Positions 16,374 to 23,238 of a stretch of DNA of 23,654 nucleotides are shown piece by piece (position 1 is the first letter of the stretch; each line of letters opens with the position of its first letter). A model generated the notes under the pieces. The model saw only the letters and a program-made list of their open reading frames with translations, was not told where the DNA came from and ran no database searches. Source of the stretch: Lachnospiraceae bacterium (GTDB lineage Bacteria > Bacillota > Clostridia > Lachnospirales > Lachnospiraceae); the NCBI GenBank assembly GCA_017391545.1, contig JAFOYD010000199.1:1-23654 (forward strand). Direction: 5' to 3'. The translations under genes and the position numbers were made by a program.

Positions 16374-17834
16374 TTATAACTCCAGCCCTTCTATCTCAAG
16401 GGAAAGCTGTTGTTTTACCTTCTCAACGTTTTCCCGCGCCTTTTCACAATCAGACTTTCTGATTGCGAGCTCCATCTTGAAAACTGCCTTATGCAGCTCA
16501 TTGGAACCACCACCGGTAAGCTGCTTTAGCGTTGTCGCAAAGCTTTCTGCCCTCTGCCAGTTGTCCATATCCATACTAAGACTCAGTTTCTCAAAATATT
16601 TCTTTAGTTCTCGGATATTGATCTCACTTCCAAATTCATACATCAAGTCCTGTTCACTGACAATCTTACTATAATTTCCCGCCGATTTAAGCATATTGAT
16701 GGCCGTTTCCTGAACAGGTGCTTCCTCTGTCTGTTCCTGCTTCAGCCTTACTGTAAAGGAAAAGGTTGAGCCCTTTCCTTTTTCACCATCTGCCCAGATG
16801 CTGCCATGCATCATATTGACCAGTTCCTTGGTAATGGACAGCCCCAGTCCCGTACCACCATACTTTCTGGTAATGGATGCATCAACCTGTGAAAAGCTTT
16901 TGAACAGCTTATCCTTATCTTCGGGCGAAAGTCCGATTCCCGTATCAACAATCATGAAAAACAGTTCAATCTCATCATTGATCTTGGTATTGAGTGTTAC
17001 CTCTACACCTACATATCCCTGCTCCGTGAATTTTACCGCATTTGATACAAGATTATTTAGAATCTGTGTCAGTCTCAGCTCGTCACCAATGACTCTGTCC
17101 GGAATCTCCGACGCTACATTTACCATGAACTTAAGACCTTTTCTCATCGTAAGCATAATAAACATTTTTTCCATTTTATTCATAAATTCATAAAATGAAA
17201 AAGGCTTTTCATCAAGCTGGAACTTTCCTGCCTCGAGCTTTGAAAAATCAAGGATATTGTTGATAATTCCTTCCATCGTCGAGCAGCAGTTCAGAATCAT
17301 CTTGATGTAGTTTGACCTTTCAAAATCATGCTCCTGCTCCATCAGGATTTCAGCATGTCCCTTGATTCCATTCACAGGAGTGCGCAGTTCATGTGTGACA
17401 TTTGCCACAAAGGCATCTCTTATCTTCATAGACTCCTGCATCTGTATCGTCGTCTCTTCCACTTTTCTGATGCTTTCCTTGTATCGTGTCATATCAACAG
17501 CAGTGCAGATATGCACCTTCTCACCGCCAAATGTTTTGGAAGTCACCTTTATTTCTACCGGAAAGCAGGTCTTATTCTTCCTGTACAGAGCAGTCTCTAT
17601 GATCTCCATGTCCTTATACTCGGCAATCAGCTCTATATGATTATCAACAATCTCAAACACATTCTGGATAAGCTCACCGATATATGCACCGATCAATTCA
17701 CCTGCACTGTATCCTGTAAGCTCCAAAAGTCTGTCATTACAGTAATCAATACATCCATGGCTGTCGTATTTGATAATACATTCCTGACTATGATTTAATA
17801 TGAAGTAAAAAAATTCCTCTCGATTCTTCGGCAT
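16374..17834 (-). CDS. PAS-domain sensor histidine kinase with degenerate Hpt-like tail
   Basis: A 486-residue soluble kinase with no membrane segments. The PAS domain is at about 10-115 (GCIDYCNDRLLELTGYSAGEL). HisKA has H148 (VTHELRTPVNGIKGH). HATPase_c has N261 (N box), DTGIGL (297-302) and GGTGLGLSI (326-334). A linker leads to a helical C-terminal region (about 405-480) that resembles an Hpt domain. There, ATTLKQLTGGG has Thr434 where the phosphorylatable His of HxLK would be. The start ATG directly abuts the cheW stop (TAAATG), and the stop is one base from the HD-GYP regulator. Its place beside cheW in an operon without cheA suggests it feeds the chemosensory-type module or receives CheW coupling; that is inference. 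Confidence 0.93.
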   Translation of the reverse strand: MPKNREEFFYFILNHSQECIIKYDSHGCIDYCNDRLLELTGYSAGELIGAYIGELIQNVFEIVDNHIELIAEYKDMEIIETALYRKNKTCFPVEIKVTSKTFGGEKVHICTAVDMTRYKESIRKVEETTIQMQESMKIRDAFVANVTHELRTPVNGIKGHAEILMEQEHDFERSNYIKMILNCCSTMEGIINNILDFSKLEAGKFQLDEKPFSFYEFMNKMEKMFIMLTMRKGLKFMVNVASEIPDRVIGDELRLTQILNNLVSNAVKFTEQGYVGVEVTLNTKINDEIELFFMIVDTGIGLSPEDKDKLFKSFSQVDASITRKYGGTGLGLSITKELVNMMHGSIWADGEKGKGSTFSFTVRLKQEQTEEAPVQETAINMLKSAGNYSKIVSEQDLMYEFGSEINIRELKKYFEKLSLSMDMDNWQRAESFATTLKQLTGGGSNELHKAVFKMELAIRKSDCEKARENVEKVKQQLSLEIEGLEL

Positions 17835-18359
17835 TTATTCTTCCTCTTCATCTTCCTGCTTATCAGCAAAATCAAGTGAGTCGTCACTCAAAAGCTTGAC
17901 CGGATCCAGTAAAAGCTTTACAGTGTCGCCAACTTTTCCAATTCCATGAATAAACTTTCCCTGCGTAGAGCCTTTTGATACATTAGGAGGTGGCAGGATA
18001 TCCTCATCTTCAATGGATACGACCTCTGCAATCGTCTCTATGATGAGTCCGACCTCCACATTTTTTACTTCAATCACAATAATACACGTGCGATCATTGT
18101 ACGCAAAGGGTTCCTTACCAAATCTGTCAGCAACATCAATGACAGGTATAATCTTACCTCTCAGATTGATCAGTCCCCTGATAAAGTGTTCTACCTCCGG
18201 AATTGGTGCCACAGGCTGCATCTGTATGATTTCATTGACATACTTCAGCTCTATTCCAAAAACATCACTTCCTACACGGAAGGTCATAAATTTTCCCTGT
18301 CTGACATCTTCCTCCAGCTCCTCTGCATCCAGTACGAGCCCCTCCATATTTTCTTCCAT
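17835..18359 (-). CDS. cheW: CheW-type coupling protein
   Basis: Scaffold protein that normally joins chemoreceptors to CheA. It has 174 residues: an acidic N-terminal extension (about 1-22), a CheW SH3-like fold with FGIELKYVNEIIQ and IRGLINLRGKIIPVIDVADRFG, and an acidic tail ending EEEE. Its ribosome site is AAGGGGGAT before the ATG at 18359. It lies between the CheY-like gene and a PAS kinase whose start codon touches its stop. No CheA is encoded in the window, so its binding partner may be encoded elsewhere or be the neighbouring kinase. Confidence 0.95.
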   Translation of the reverse strand: MEENMEGLVLDAEELEEDVRQGKFMTFRVGSDVFGIELKYVNEIIQMQPVAPIPEVEHFIRGLINLRGKIIPVIDVADRFGKEPFAYNDRTCIIVIEVKNVEVGLIIETIAEVVSIEDEDILPPPNVSKGSTQGKFIHGIGKVGDTVKLLLDPVKLLSDDSLDFADKQEDEEEE

Positions 18360-18391
18360 CTCAAATCATCCCCCTTTACGCCATTTATTAC

Positions 18392-18787
18392 TTATGGAAC
18401 AAATCCCAGCTTATCCAAGGTACTCTTAAGCCTGGCCATATCAATCGGTTTCCCGCAATAGACCGTACATCCAAGCTCAAATGCCTTTTTGACATTTTTC
18501 TCCTCATTGAGCGCTGTTGTCATGATTACTTTTGCCCGTTTCTCCTCTGGTATGTTATGTTCCTTTTCAATGGCACGTATATTCTTGAGTGCCTGATATC
18601 CATCCATGATCGGCATCATGACATCCAGGCATACAAGGTCATAGGGGTCACCCTCCTCAAGTGCCATCATATAGGCATCAATTGCCTCCATACCATCTAC
18701 CGTTACATCACATTCACCATATACCGATAGAAATTTCAATATCACTTTTCTGCTTGCAAAATCATCCTCTGCTATTAATATTCTCAT
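18392..18787 (-). CDS. CheY-like single-domain response regulator
   Basis: A 131-residue stand-alone receiver with an intact active site: D8/D9, phosphoacceptor D55 (CLDVMMPIMDG), T90/T91 and K113 (GKPID). I chose the ATG at 18787 (MRILIAEDD). GGAGG is five bases upstream, while the ATG 12 bases earlier lies inside that ribosome site. It sits between cheB and cheW in the operon. It could be the phosphate acceptor of the operon's kinase or a flagellar-switch CheY. The acceptor cannot be decided from sequence. Confidence 0.93.
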   Translation of the reverse strand: MRILIAEDDFASRKVILKFLSVYGECDVTVDGMEAIDAYMMALEEGDPYDLVCLDVMMPIMDGYQALKNIRAIEKEHNIPEEKRAKVIMTTALNEEKNVKKAFELGCTVYCGKPIDMARLKSTLDKLGFVP

Positions 18788-18814
18788 AATGACCTCCATT
18801 CTGATAACTTGTGT

Positions 18815-19831
18815 TCACACTTTATCCAGCAGATAGTATATTTTCTGTGCGATCTGATCTAATGGCACCTGCCAGTTTACTGCACCAATTTCGTATGCTA
18901 CCCTGGGCATGCCATACACCACACAGCTTTCTTCATCCTGTCCGATGGTTCGCGCTCCTGCCCTTCTCATCTCGAGAAGTCCCTTGGCTCCATCACTTCC
19001 CATGCCTGTCATCAACACGCCGATGGCATCCTTGCCTGCGACTTTAGCCACAGACTCAAAAAGTACATCAACCGAGGGACAGTGACCACTGACCTTCGGT
19101 CCATATCTGCATTCCACCTGATACACACCATTGACCTTTACCACTCGCATCTGCTTGTCCCCGGGCGCTAAAAGCACCTGACCAGCCTTCACGACATCTC
19201 CGGTCTTAGCCTCCTTGACATTGACTTCGCCTTCATGGTCAAGCCTCTGGGCATACATCTGAGTAAAGCCTTCCGGCATATGCTGCACCATCACCACACC
19301 GGGAATATCCTTTTTCATTCCCCGTATCACCTTTGCCATAGCCTCCGTTCCACCTGTCGAGGCTCCCATGGCAATAATCGTATTTGCATTTACTTTTGCA
19401 CTACTTTTGGGCAATTGCGAAACTGGCTGATAGATTCTCTGCTTTGCATTAATCCAGTCAGGACCTGCTACATTTTTAAGCCGCTTACAGATATTTTGTT
19501 CTGCAAGGCTACTGCTGTCGCTTCCACAGGCTATGAAGTCCAACGCCCCCGCATCATATGCTGCGTCCTCATACTTTTCCTCCGCAATCACGATTGTCCG
19601 GACAGCTCTTTGCGGCATCAGTTTTCGTAAAAACATGATTCCTGACATTTTCGGCAGATCATGACACAAAAGCATCACTTCAGGATTACATTCTATAATT
19701 TTATCTCTTGCGGTATAGGCATTATTCGCTTCCGCAACGATTTCAAGTTCAGCGTCGGCTCCCAGGATCTTGCCAAGGCATTTACTCATATCAAGCGTAC
19801 CCGCAACTAATAACACCTTCAACTTTCCCAT
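18815..19831 (-). CDS. cheB: CheB-type methylesterase with degenerate receiver domain
   Basis: Removes methyl groups from, or deamidates, chemoreceptor glutamates. Numbering is from the ATG at 19831, which has AAGGTG seven bases upstream; a TTG six bases earlier is also open. The C-terminal catalytic domain is intact: S158 (GASTGGTEA), H184 (VQHMPEGFT) and D280 (GMGSDGAKG). The N-terminal receiver is not. The usual acidic pair is A10/G11, the phosphoacceptor position is C56 (LLCHDLPKMSG), and the conserved lysine is C102 (DFIACGSD). Standard CheB activation by phosphorylation therefore looks impossible. Neighbouring cheR encodes the opposing methyltransferase, 63 bases upstream, with a hairpin between. 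Confidence 0.94.
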   Translation of the reverse strand: MGKLKVLLVAGTLDMSKCLGKILGADAELEIVAEANNAYTARDKIIECNPEVMLLCHDLPKMSGIMFLRKLMPQRAVRTIVIAEEKYEDAAYDAGALDFIACGSDSSSLAEQNICKRLKNVAGPDWINAKQRIYQPVSQLPKSSAKVNANTIIAMGASTGGTEAMAKVIRGMKKDIPGVVMVQHMPEGFTQMYAQRLDHEGEVNVKEAKTGDVVKAGQVLLAPGDKQMRVVKVNGVYQVECRYGPKVSGHCPSVDVLFESVAKVAGKDAIGVLMTGMGSDGAKGLLEMRRAGARTIGQDEESCVVYGMPRVAYEIGAVNWQVPLDQIAQKIYYLLDKV

Positions 19832-19864
19832 ATTCAAGCACCTTACTCTTCCAACATCATCATT

Positions 19865-19896
19865 TCGTAACTATTCAGTACCTTCATAGTTACATC
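19865..19896 (-). repeat. Hairpin repeat copy A (cheR-cheB gap)
   Basis: Perfect 8-bp inverted repeat GTAACTAT/ATAGTTAC (19867-19874 with 19886-19893) around an 11-base loop, right at the cheR stop codon. It matches copy B (20712-20743) at 25 of 32 positions. A base-pair swap (T-A here, C-G in B) preserves the stem. Confidence 0.7.
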
Positions 19897-20698
19897 ATTT
19901 CCTATATATGGACGGTCTGACATACCGGAATTTGGTATTGCTCTGACTGATCGACTCGGTCGAGCCGATAAACAAATATCCTCCCGGAGCCATCTTTTCA
20001 TATATGCTTTCTAACAGTTTTTCTTTTGTCGGCTCATCAAAATAGATCATGACATTTCTGATAAAAACGACATGCAGCGGCTTCCGGAAAGGGAGCTGAT
20101 GCATCAGATTAAATCTCCGGAAAAGCACCTGCTTTTTGAGTTCATCCTTTACCTGGTACTGTTCCCCGCTGACCGGTCTGAAGAACCTGCGCACATACTG
20201 CTGCGGAAGCTGTTCCACAGAATTCTTTGAATACACTCCCCGCACTGCGGTCTCAAGCACTTTGGTATCAATATCCGTGGCTAGTATGGTCGTATCCCAC
20301 TGGGACATTTCCAACCCCAGAAAATCCATGCACAGCATGGCAAGTGTATATGGTTCCTCACCTGTTGAGGAGGCAGCGCACCATATTCGCCAGTCTCTTG
20401 TATGCTCTGTGTATCTTTTCAGCTCAGGAAATACCTCCTGTTTCAGAAAAAGGAACTGTTCATGTTCCCTCCAGAAATACGTGTGATTTGTGGTAAGTGC
20501 ATTCATCAGATCCTCTGCCTCTGGTCCAGCCGGAAACTTTTCCACCAAATCCATGAACTCATGATAGGAGCTATATCCTTTTCGTTGCATGTAATTGTCA
20601 AGTCTTCCCTGAACTAATACCTTTTTTTCGCTCAGGTTAATACCAGACTTGCTTTTCACATACATCACAATCCTTTGAAATTCCTGATCCGTTATCAT
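19895..20698 (-). CDS. cheR: CheR-type chemoreceptor methyltransferase
   Basis: Transfers methyl groups from S-adenosylmethionine to receptor glutamates. The start is the ATG at 20698 (MITDQEF), with AGAAGG eight bases upstream; the frame is open to a TTG at 20725 inside a hairpin repeat. The 267-residue protein has the N-terminal helical domain (GRLDNYMQRKGYSS, TTNHTYFWRE). The Rossmann methyltransferase domain has SAM motif I WCAASSTGEEPYTLAM (106-121), ATDID (140-144) and RNVMIYFD (214-221). It is the first gene of the operon and follows a consensus promoter. No C-terminal TPR or other extension is seen. Confidence 0.95.
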   Translation of the reverse strand: MITDQEFQRIVMYVKSKSGINLSEKKVLVQGRLDNYMQRKGYSSYHEFMDLVEKFPAGPEAEDLMNALTTNHTYFWREHEQFLFLKQEVFPELKRYTEHTRDWRIWCAASSTGEEPYTLAMLCMDFLGLEMSQWDTTILATDIDTKVLETAVRGVYSKNSVEQLPQQYVRRFFRPVSGEQYQVKDELKKQVLFRRFNLMHQLPFRKPLHVVFIRNVMIYFDEPTKEKLLESIYEKMAPGGYLFIGSTESISQSNTKFRYVRPSIYRK

Positions 20699-20711
20699 TA
20701 GAAAAACCTTC

Positions 20712-20743
20712 TCGCAACTATTCAATACCTTTATCGTTGCACC
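20712..20743 (-). repeat. Hairpin repeat copy B (cheR leader)
   Basis: GCAAC/GTTGC stem (20714-20718 with 20736-20740; it extends to 8 bp with one mismatch) and the same loop core as copy A. It lies in the 5' leader of the cheR operon, directly before the cheR ribosome site. Confidence 0.68.
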
Positions 20744-20806
20744 TTTTCTTTCGTTTTGGCTAAATTATTCTGTTATTTTATTTAATTTGCATGCATTATA
20801 TTAACA

Positions 20807-20835
20807 ATTATAGCATCTTACCAAAGAATTGTCAA
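20807..20835 (-). promoter_or_regulatory. Perfect sigma-A promoter of the cheR operon
   Basis: On the minus strand TTGACA (20830-20835), a 17-base spacer and TATAAT (20807-20812) match the consensus at every position, and TGC before the -10 adds the extended -10 element. The leader of about 100 bases carries hairpin copy B. No sigma-28 element is seen here, so the operon looks housekeeping-expressed. Confidence 0.88.
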
Positions 20836-20879
20836 AACTGTTGTAAAATTGTTGTGTTAAAATCAGAAAACAACATAAA

Positions 20880-21428
20880 CTAAAAATATACGACCGTTTT
20901 ACCAAGCTTGTCAGCTGTCTCCCGGTCGAGCAGCGACGCAACGATCTCAAGTCCAAATGCAATCGCAGTTCCCATTCCACGGCTTGTGATCACATGATCC
21001 GCCTTTACTACCTGATCATATACCACCTCAGCACCCGTAAGTTCAGCTTCCATTCCAGGATAGATACAGGCTTTCCTGCCCTGCAGCAGTCCCATATGAC
21101 CAAAAATGCTCGGTGCTGCACAGATCGCTGCAATCAGTTTTCCACTGTCATAAAATTTCTGAATATTGTCTGTGAGCTTCCTGCACGCCTCCAGATTTCT
21201 GGTTCCCGGCATGCCGCCAGGACATACCAGTATGTCAAAGCTGTCAAAATCAATTTCATCAATTCCTGCGTCCATTGCGACTGATATTTTGTGACTGCCT
21301 GTCACACTTTTTTCATTATCGATTGAAACACACACTGCCTCGATCTGTGCACGTCGAAGCAAATCCACGACAGTAAGTGCCTCGATTTCCTCATAACCTG
21401 TTGCAAAAAATATCGCTGCTTTTTTCAT
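20880..21428 (-). CDS. DJ-1/PfpI family protein (YajL/ThiJ-like)
   Basis: Member of the DJ-1/PfpI superfamily, glutamine-amidotransferase-like fold. Family members have been linked to oxidative or carbonyl stress and to glyoxalase or deglycase activity; which applies here is open. Numbering is from the ATG at 21428 (MKKAAIFFATGYEEIEAL); an ATG two codons earlier is equally possible behind the AGGAAGGAA ribosome site. The nucleophile-elbow cysteine C103 is present (AAICAAPSIFG), as are the partner glutamate E16 and the GGMPGTRNL loop. The 182-residue length is typical. It is monocistronic with its own promoter. Confidence 0.93.
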   Translation of the reverse strand: MKKAAIFFATGYEEIEALTVVDLLRRAQIEAVCVSIDNEKSVTGSHKISVAMDAGIDEIDFDSFDILVCPGGMPGTRNLEACRKLTDNIQKFYDSGKLIAAICAAPSIFGHMGLLQGRKACIYPGMEAELTGAEVVYDQVVKADHVITSRGMGTAIAFGLEIVASLLDRETADKLGKTVVYF

Positions 21429-21466
21429 TATCATGTTCCTTCCTTTCCTTATCATCTCATGATATC

Positions 21467-21496
21467 ATTGTAGCATATTATGCCTAAAATGTGAAA
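21467..21496 (-). promoter_or_regulatory. Promoter of the DJ-1/PfpI gene
   Basis: On the minus strand TTTCAC (21491-21496), an 18-base spacer and TACAAT (21467-21472), preceded by TGC as an extended -10. It is about 40 bases before the start codon. Confidence 0.55.
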
Positions 21497-21530
21497 GATT
21501 TTGCGTGAAATTTTAGTTAAAATGCTAATT

Positions 21531-22028
21531 TCATATATTTTTTTGATCTTGATTCATATGTAACTGTATCCTTTGCGCCAGCATACCGATCAAACCGCCC
21601 GTGATCAGCCCGGCAATCATCAGCACGGATGCATAGTATGCGATTTTCATATTCTGCACGACGAGTATTGCCACGATCAATTGTCCGATGTTATGCGTTA
21701 CCCCACCTGCTATACTCACGCCTATGACAGAGAATCCTCCTGCCTTTTTCAAAAGACTCATAACCAGAAAGCTTAACAGTCCTCCTGCCAGGCTATAGAT
21801 CATCATCGACAGGTTTCCAAACAAAAACGATACCAATATAATCCGAGCAATTTGAATAAATAGAACCTGATGTGTTGGCAACAAATAAAGTGCCACAACG
21901 ATTACCAGATTCGCGAGTCCAAGTTTCACACCCGGTATACCAAAATTAACAGGAATCAGTGCCTCCACATATCCAAATATCATTGCAAGTGCCGAAAGCA
22001 TTGCACAGTAAGCTACTCTCTTAGCCAT
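21531..22028 (-). CDS. Gx transporter family membrane protein
   Basis: A 165-residue, almost entirely hydrophobic protein with about five membrane helices. It belongs to the family often annotated as heptaprenyl diphosphate synthase component I. The N-terminal MLSALAMIFGYVEALIP and GIPGVKLGLANLVIVVALYLL, plus the later AGGVTHNIGQLIVA, are its hallmarks. The fold resembles ECF S-components, so substrate uptake is more likely than prenyl synthesis, but the substrate is unknown. The partner lipoprotein or NusG-like gene often seen beside it is not in the window. The ATG at 22028 has AAGGAAA eight bases upstream. It is divergently oriented to the plus-strand genes. Confidence 0.85.
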   Translation of the reverse strand: MAKRVAYCAMLSALAMIFGYVEALIPVNFGIPGVKLGLANLVIVVALYLLPTHQVLFIQIARIILVSFLFGNLSMMIYSLAGGLLSFLVMSLLKKAGGFSVIGVSIAGGVTHNIGQLIVAILVVQNMKIAYYASVLMIAGLITGGLIGMLAQRIQLHMNQDQKNI

Positions 22029-22043
22029 TATTCATTTTCCTTC

Positions 22044-22094
22044 TATACAAAACAGTATTTTTTTATTATAATCATATCATTATAGAAAGGTCAG
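22044..22094. promoter_or_regulatory. Divergent promoter region
   Basis: Plus strand: TATACA (22044-22049), 17 bases, TATAAT (22067-22072), 33 bases before the 66-residue gene. Minus strand: CTGACC (22089-22094), 18 bases, TATAAT (22065-22070), reading toward the Gx transporter gene. The two -10 elements overlap, so the promoters would compete. The assignment rests only on consensus similarity in AT-rich sequence. Confidence 0.4.
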
Positions 22095-22104
22095 GTAAAT
22101 ATTT

Positions 22105-22305
22105 ATGAAGAAAAAGCCAAAACAAATCGCTGCCATTATTGCGCTGGTCGGAATCGCAGTTTTTCTGATTGCATTCGTGATTTCAGCCTTTACAGCGGGA
22201 CCAGGTGAGGCAGGTAACCGTTTTATGTCCCTTTTATTCTGTGTTATCGCAATTCCTTTGCTTGCGTGGCTCATCTTGTTCTGCATCAAGCACTTTAGAC
22301 ATTAA
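22105..22305 (+). CDS. Small two-helix membrane protein, unknown function
   Basis: A 66-residue protein not recognised as a named family. It has a basic N-terminus (MKKKPKQ), a first membrane helix at about 8-31 and a short polar loop (AGPGEAGNRF). A second helix follows at about 41-61, with a basic end (CIKHFRH). AGGTCAGG lies before the ATG. It is 21 bases ahead of the HPr-kinase-like gene on the same strand, so probably in the same transcript. It occupies the place where a lasso precursor is often found. However, it lacks a cleavable leader/core layout and is plainly a membrane protein. Confidence 0.7.
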   Translation: MKKKPKQIAAIIALVGIAVFLIAFVISAFTAGPGEAGNRFMSLLFCVIAIPLLAWLILFCIKHFRH

Positions 22306-22326
22306 AAGAAAGGCTCGGTGAGTGAT

Positions 22327-23223
22327 ATGTTTTATTATACATTGTACGGAACGAAACTTATATCAGACGTCGCATTTCCACAGCTCGTAAAAGTAAGCAG
22401 CTTTGACCCTGATGCTGTACCGCACATTACCATCAAAGAAGGCAAACTACCTGCCAAATATCTTTTTGACAGGAACTGCTATTCTGACTTTTTGCAAAAC
22501 GAAAGCTATCTTTCAAACAGCTTCTGCTATCTATATGTAGAGAATGGCAACAGCATTACCTACCAGCGAAAAAATAACGCTTCCGATGCTGTCCTCAATC
22601 CATATATTCTCGGCTGGGGCATTGCAATGCTTTTTCACCAGCGCGGAATGCTGGCAATCCACTGCTCCTGCGTTGCTAATGAAAAGGGGGCCATGCTGAT
22701 TAGCGGGTACAGCGGAAGCGGCAAATCGACAACAACAGCTTATCTTCTTGAGAACGGCTATCGACTCATGGCAGATGATATTGCAATGCTCGATATTTCT
22801 GACAAGAATCATATTATGGCATACCCTGCGTTTCCGTACCAGAAACTATGCAGAGATGCGGCAGAAAGGCATAAACTTTCCCTTGATGATATGATCTATA
22901 TTGATGAGACCAAGGACAAATTTCTGGTTCCATACGAAGGAAGCTTTTCCCTTGAACCGGAGAGAGTGCGTTCAATCGTGGTTTTGTCAGCGAGAAACAC
23001 CAGTCAGGTTCTGTCAGAAGAACTTTCGGGCATAGAAAAATGGTACGCCTGTCTCGATGCCTTGTTTTTGGGTCCATTACTCGGGGACAGAGTTCACTCT
23101 GCTGAATACGGGAAGCCCTGCCTCGATCTGGCATCTGCATGCCCGGTCTATAAAATCACGAGGCCCTATGAACTGGATACACGCAAAGAAATATTCAATA
23201 TCATTCAATCAATCAATAATTAG
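22327..23223 (+). CDS. HPr kinase/phosphorylase-like P-loop protein (lasso-cluster K type)
   Basis: A 298-residue protein of the HprK-like kinase superfamily. The N-terminal half begins MFYYTLYGTKLISDVAFPQL, typical of the HprK-like proteins found in RiPP clusters rather than of true HprK. The C-terminal half has IHCSC (111-115), Walker A GYSGSGKST (127-135) and MADDIA (148-153) with paired Asp, as in HprK. YPAFPYQKLCRDA follows (166-178). I prefer the ATG at 22327; a GTG at 22318 is also in frame and has AAAGG close before it. Homologues such as those in paeninodin-type clusters phosphorylate the C-terminal residue of a lasso precursor, which is the best guess here. It is followed 15 bases later by an asparagine-synthetase-like gene. 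Confidence 0.87.
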   Translation: MFYYTLYGTKLISDVAFPQLVKVSSFDPDAVPHITIKEGKLPAKYLFDRNCYSDFLQNESYLSNSFCYLYVENGNSITYQRKNNASDAVLNPYILGWGIAMLFHQRGMLAIHCSCVANEKGAMLISGYSGSGKSTTTAYLLENGYRLMADDIAMLDISDKNHIMAYPAFPYQKLCRDAAERHKLSLDDMIYIDETKDKFLVPYEGSFSLEPERVRSIVVLSARNTSQVLSEELSGIEKWYACLDALFLGPLLGDRVHSAEYGKPCLDLASACPVYKITRPYELDTRKEIFNIIQSINN

Positions 23224-23238
23224 GAAATGAGGTCCGAT

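Noticed and set aside
19971..19978. GCCGATAA on the plus strand as a second sigma-28 promoter
   Set aside because: It lies antisense inside the cheR coding region, has no TAAA-like element 15 bases upstream and has no gene in front of it.
22105..22305. 66-residue ORF as the lasso-peptide precursor
   Set aside because: It is a two-helix membrane protein with no leader/core layout and no suitable Gly/Ser-start core with a ring-forming Asp/Glu at position 7-9 after a Thr-x leader end.
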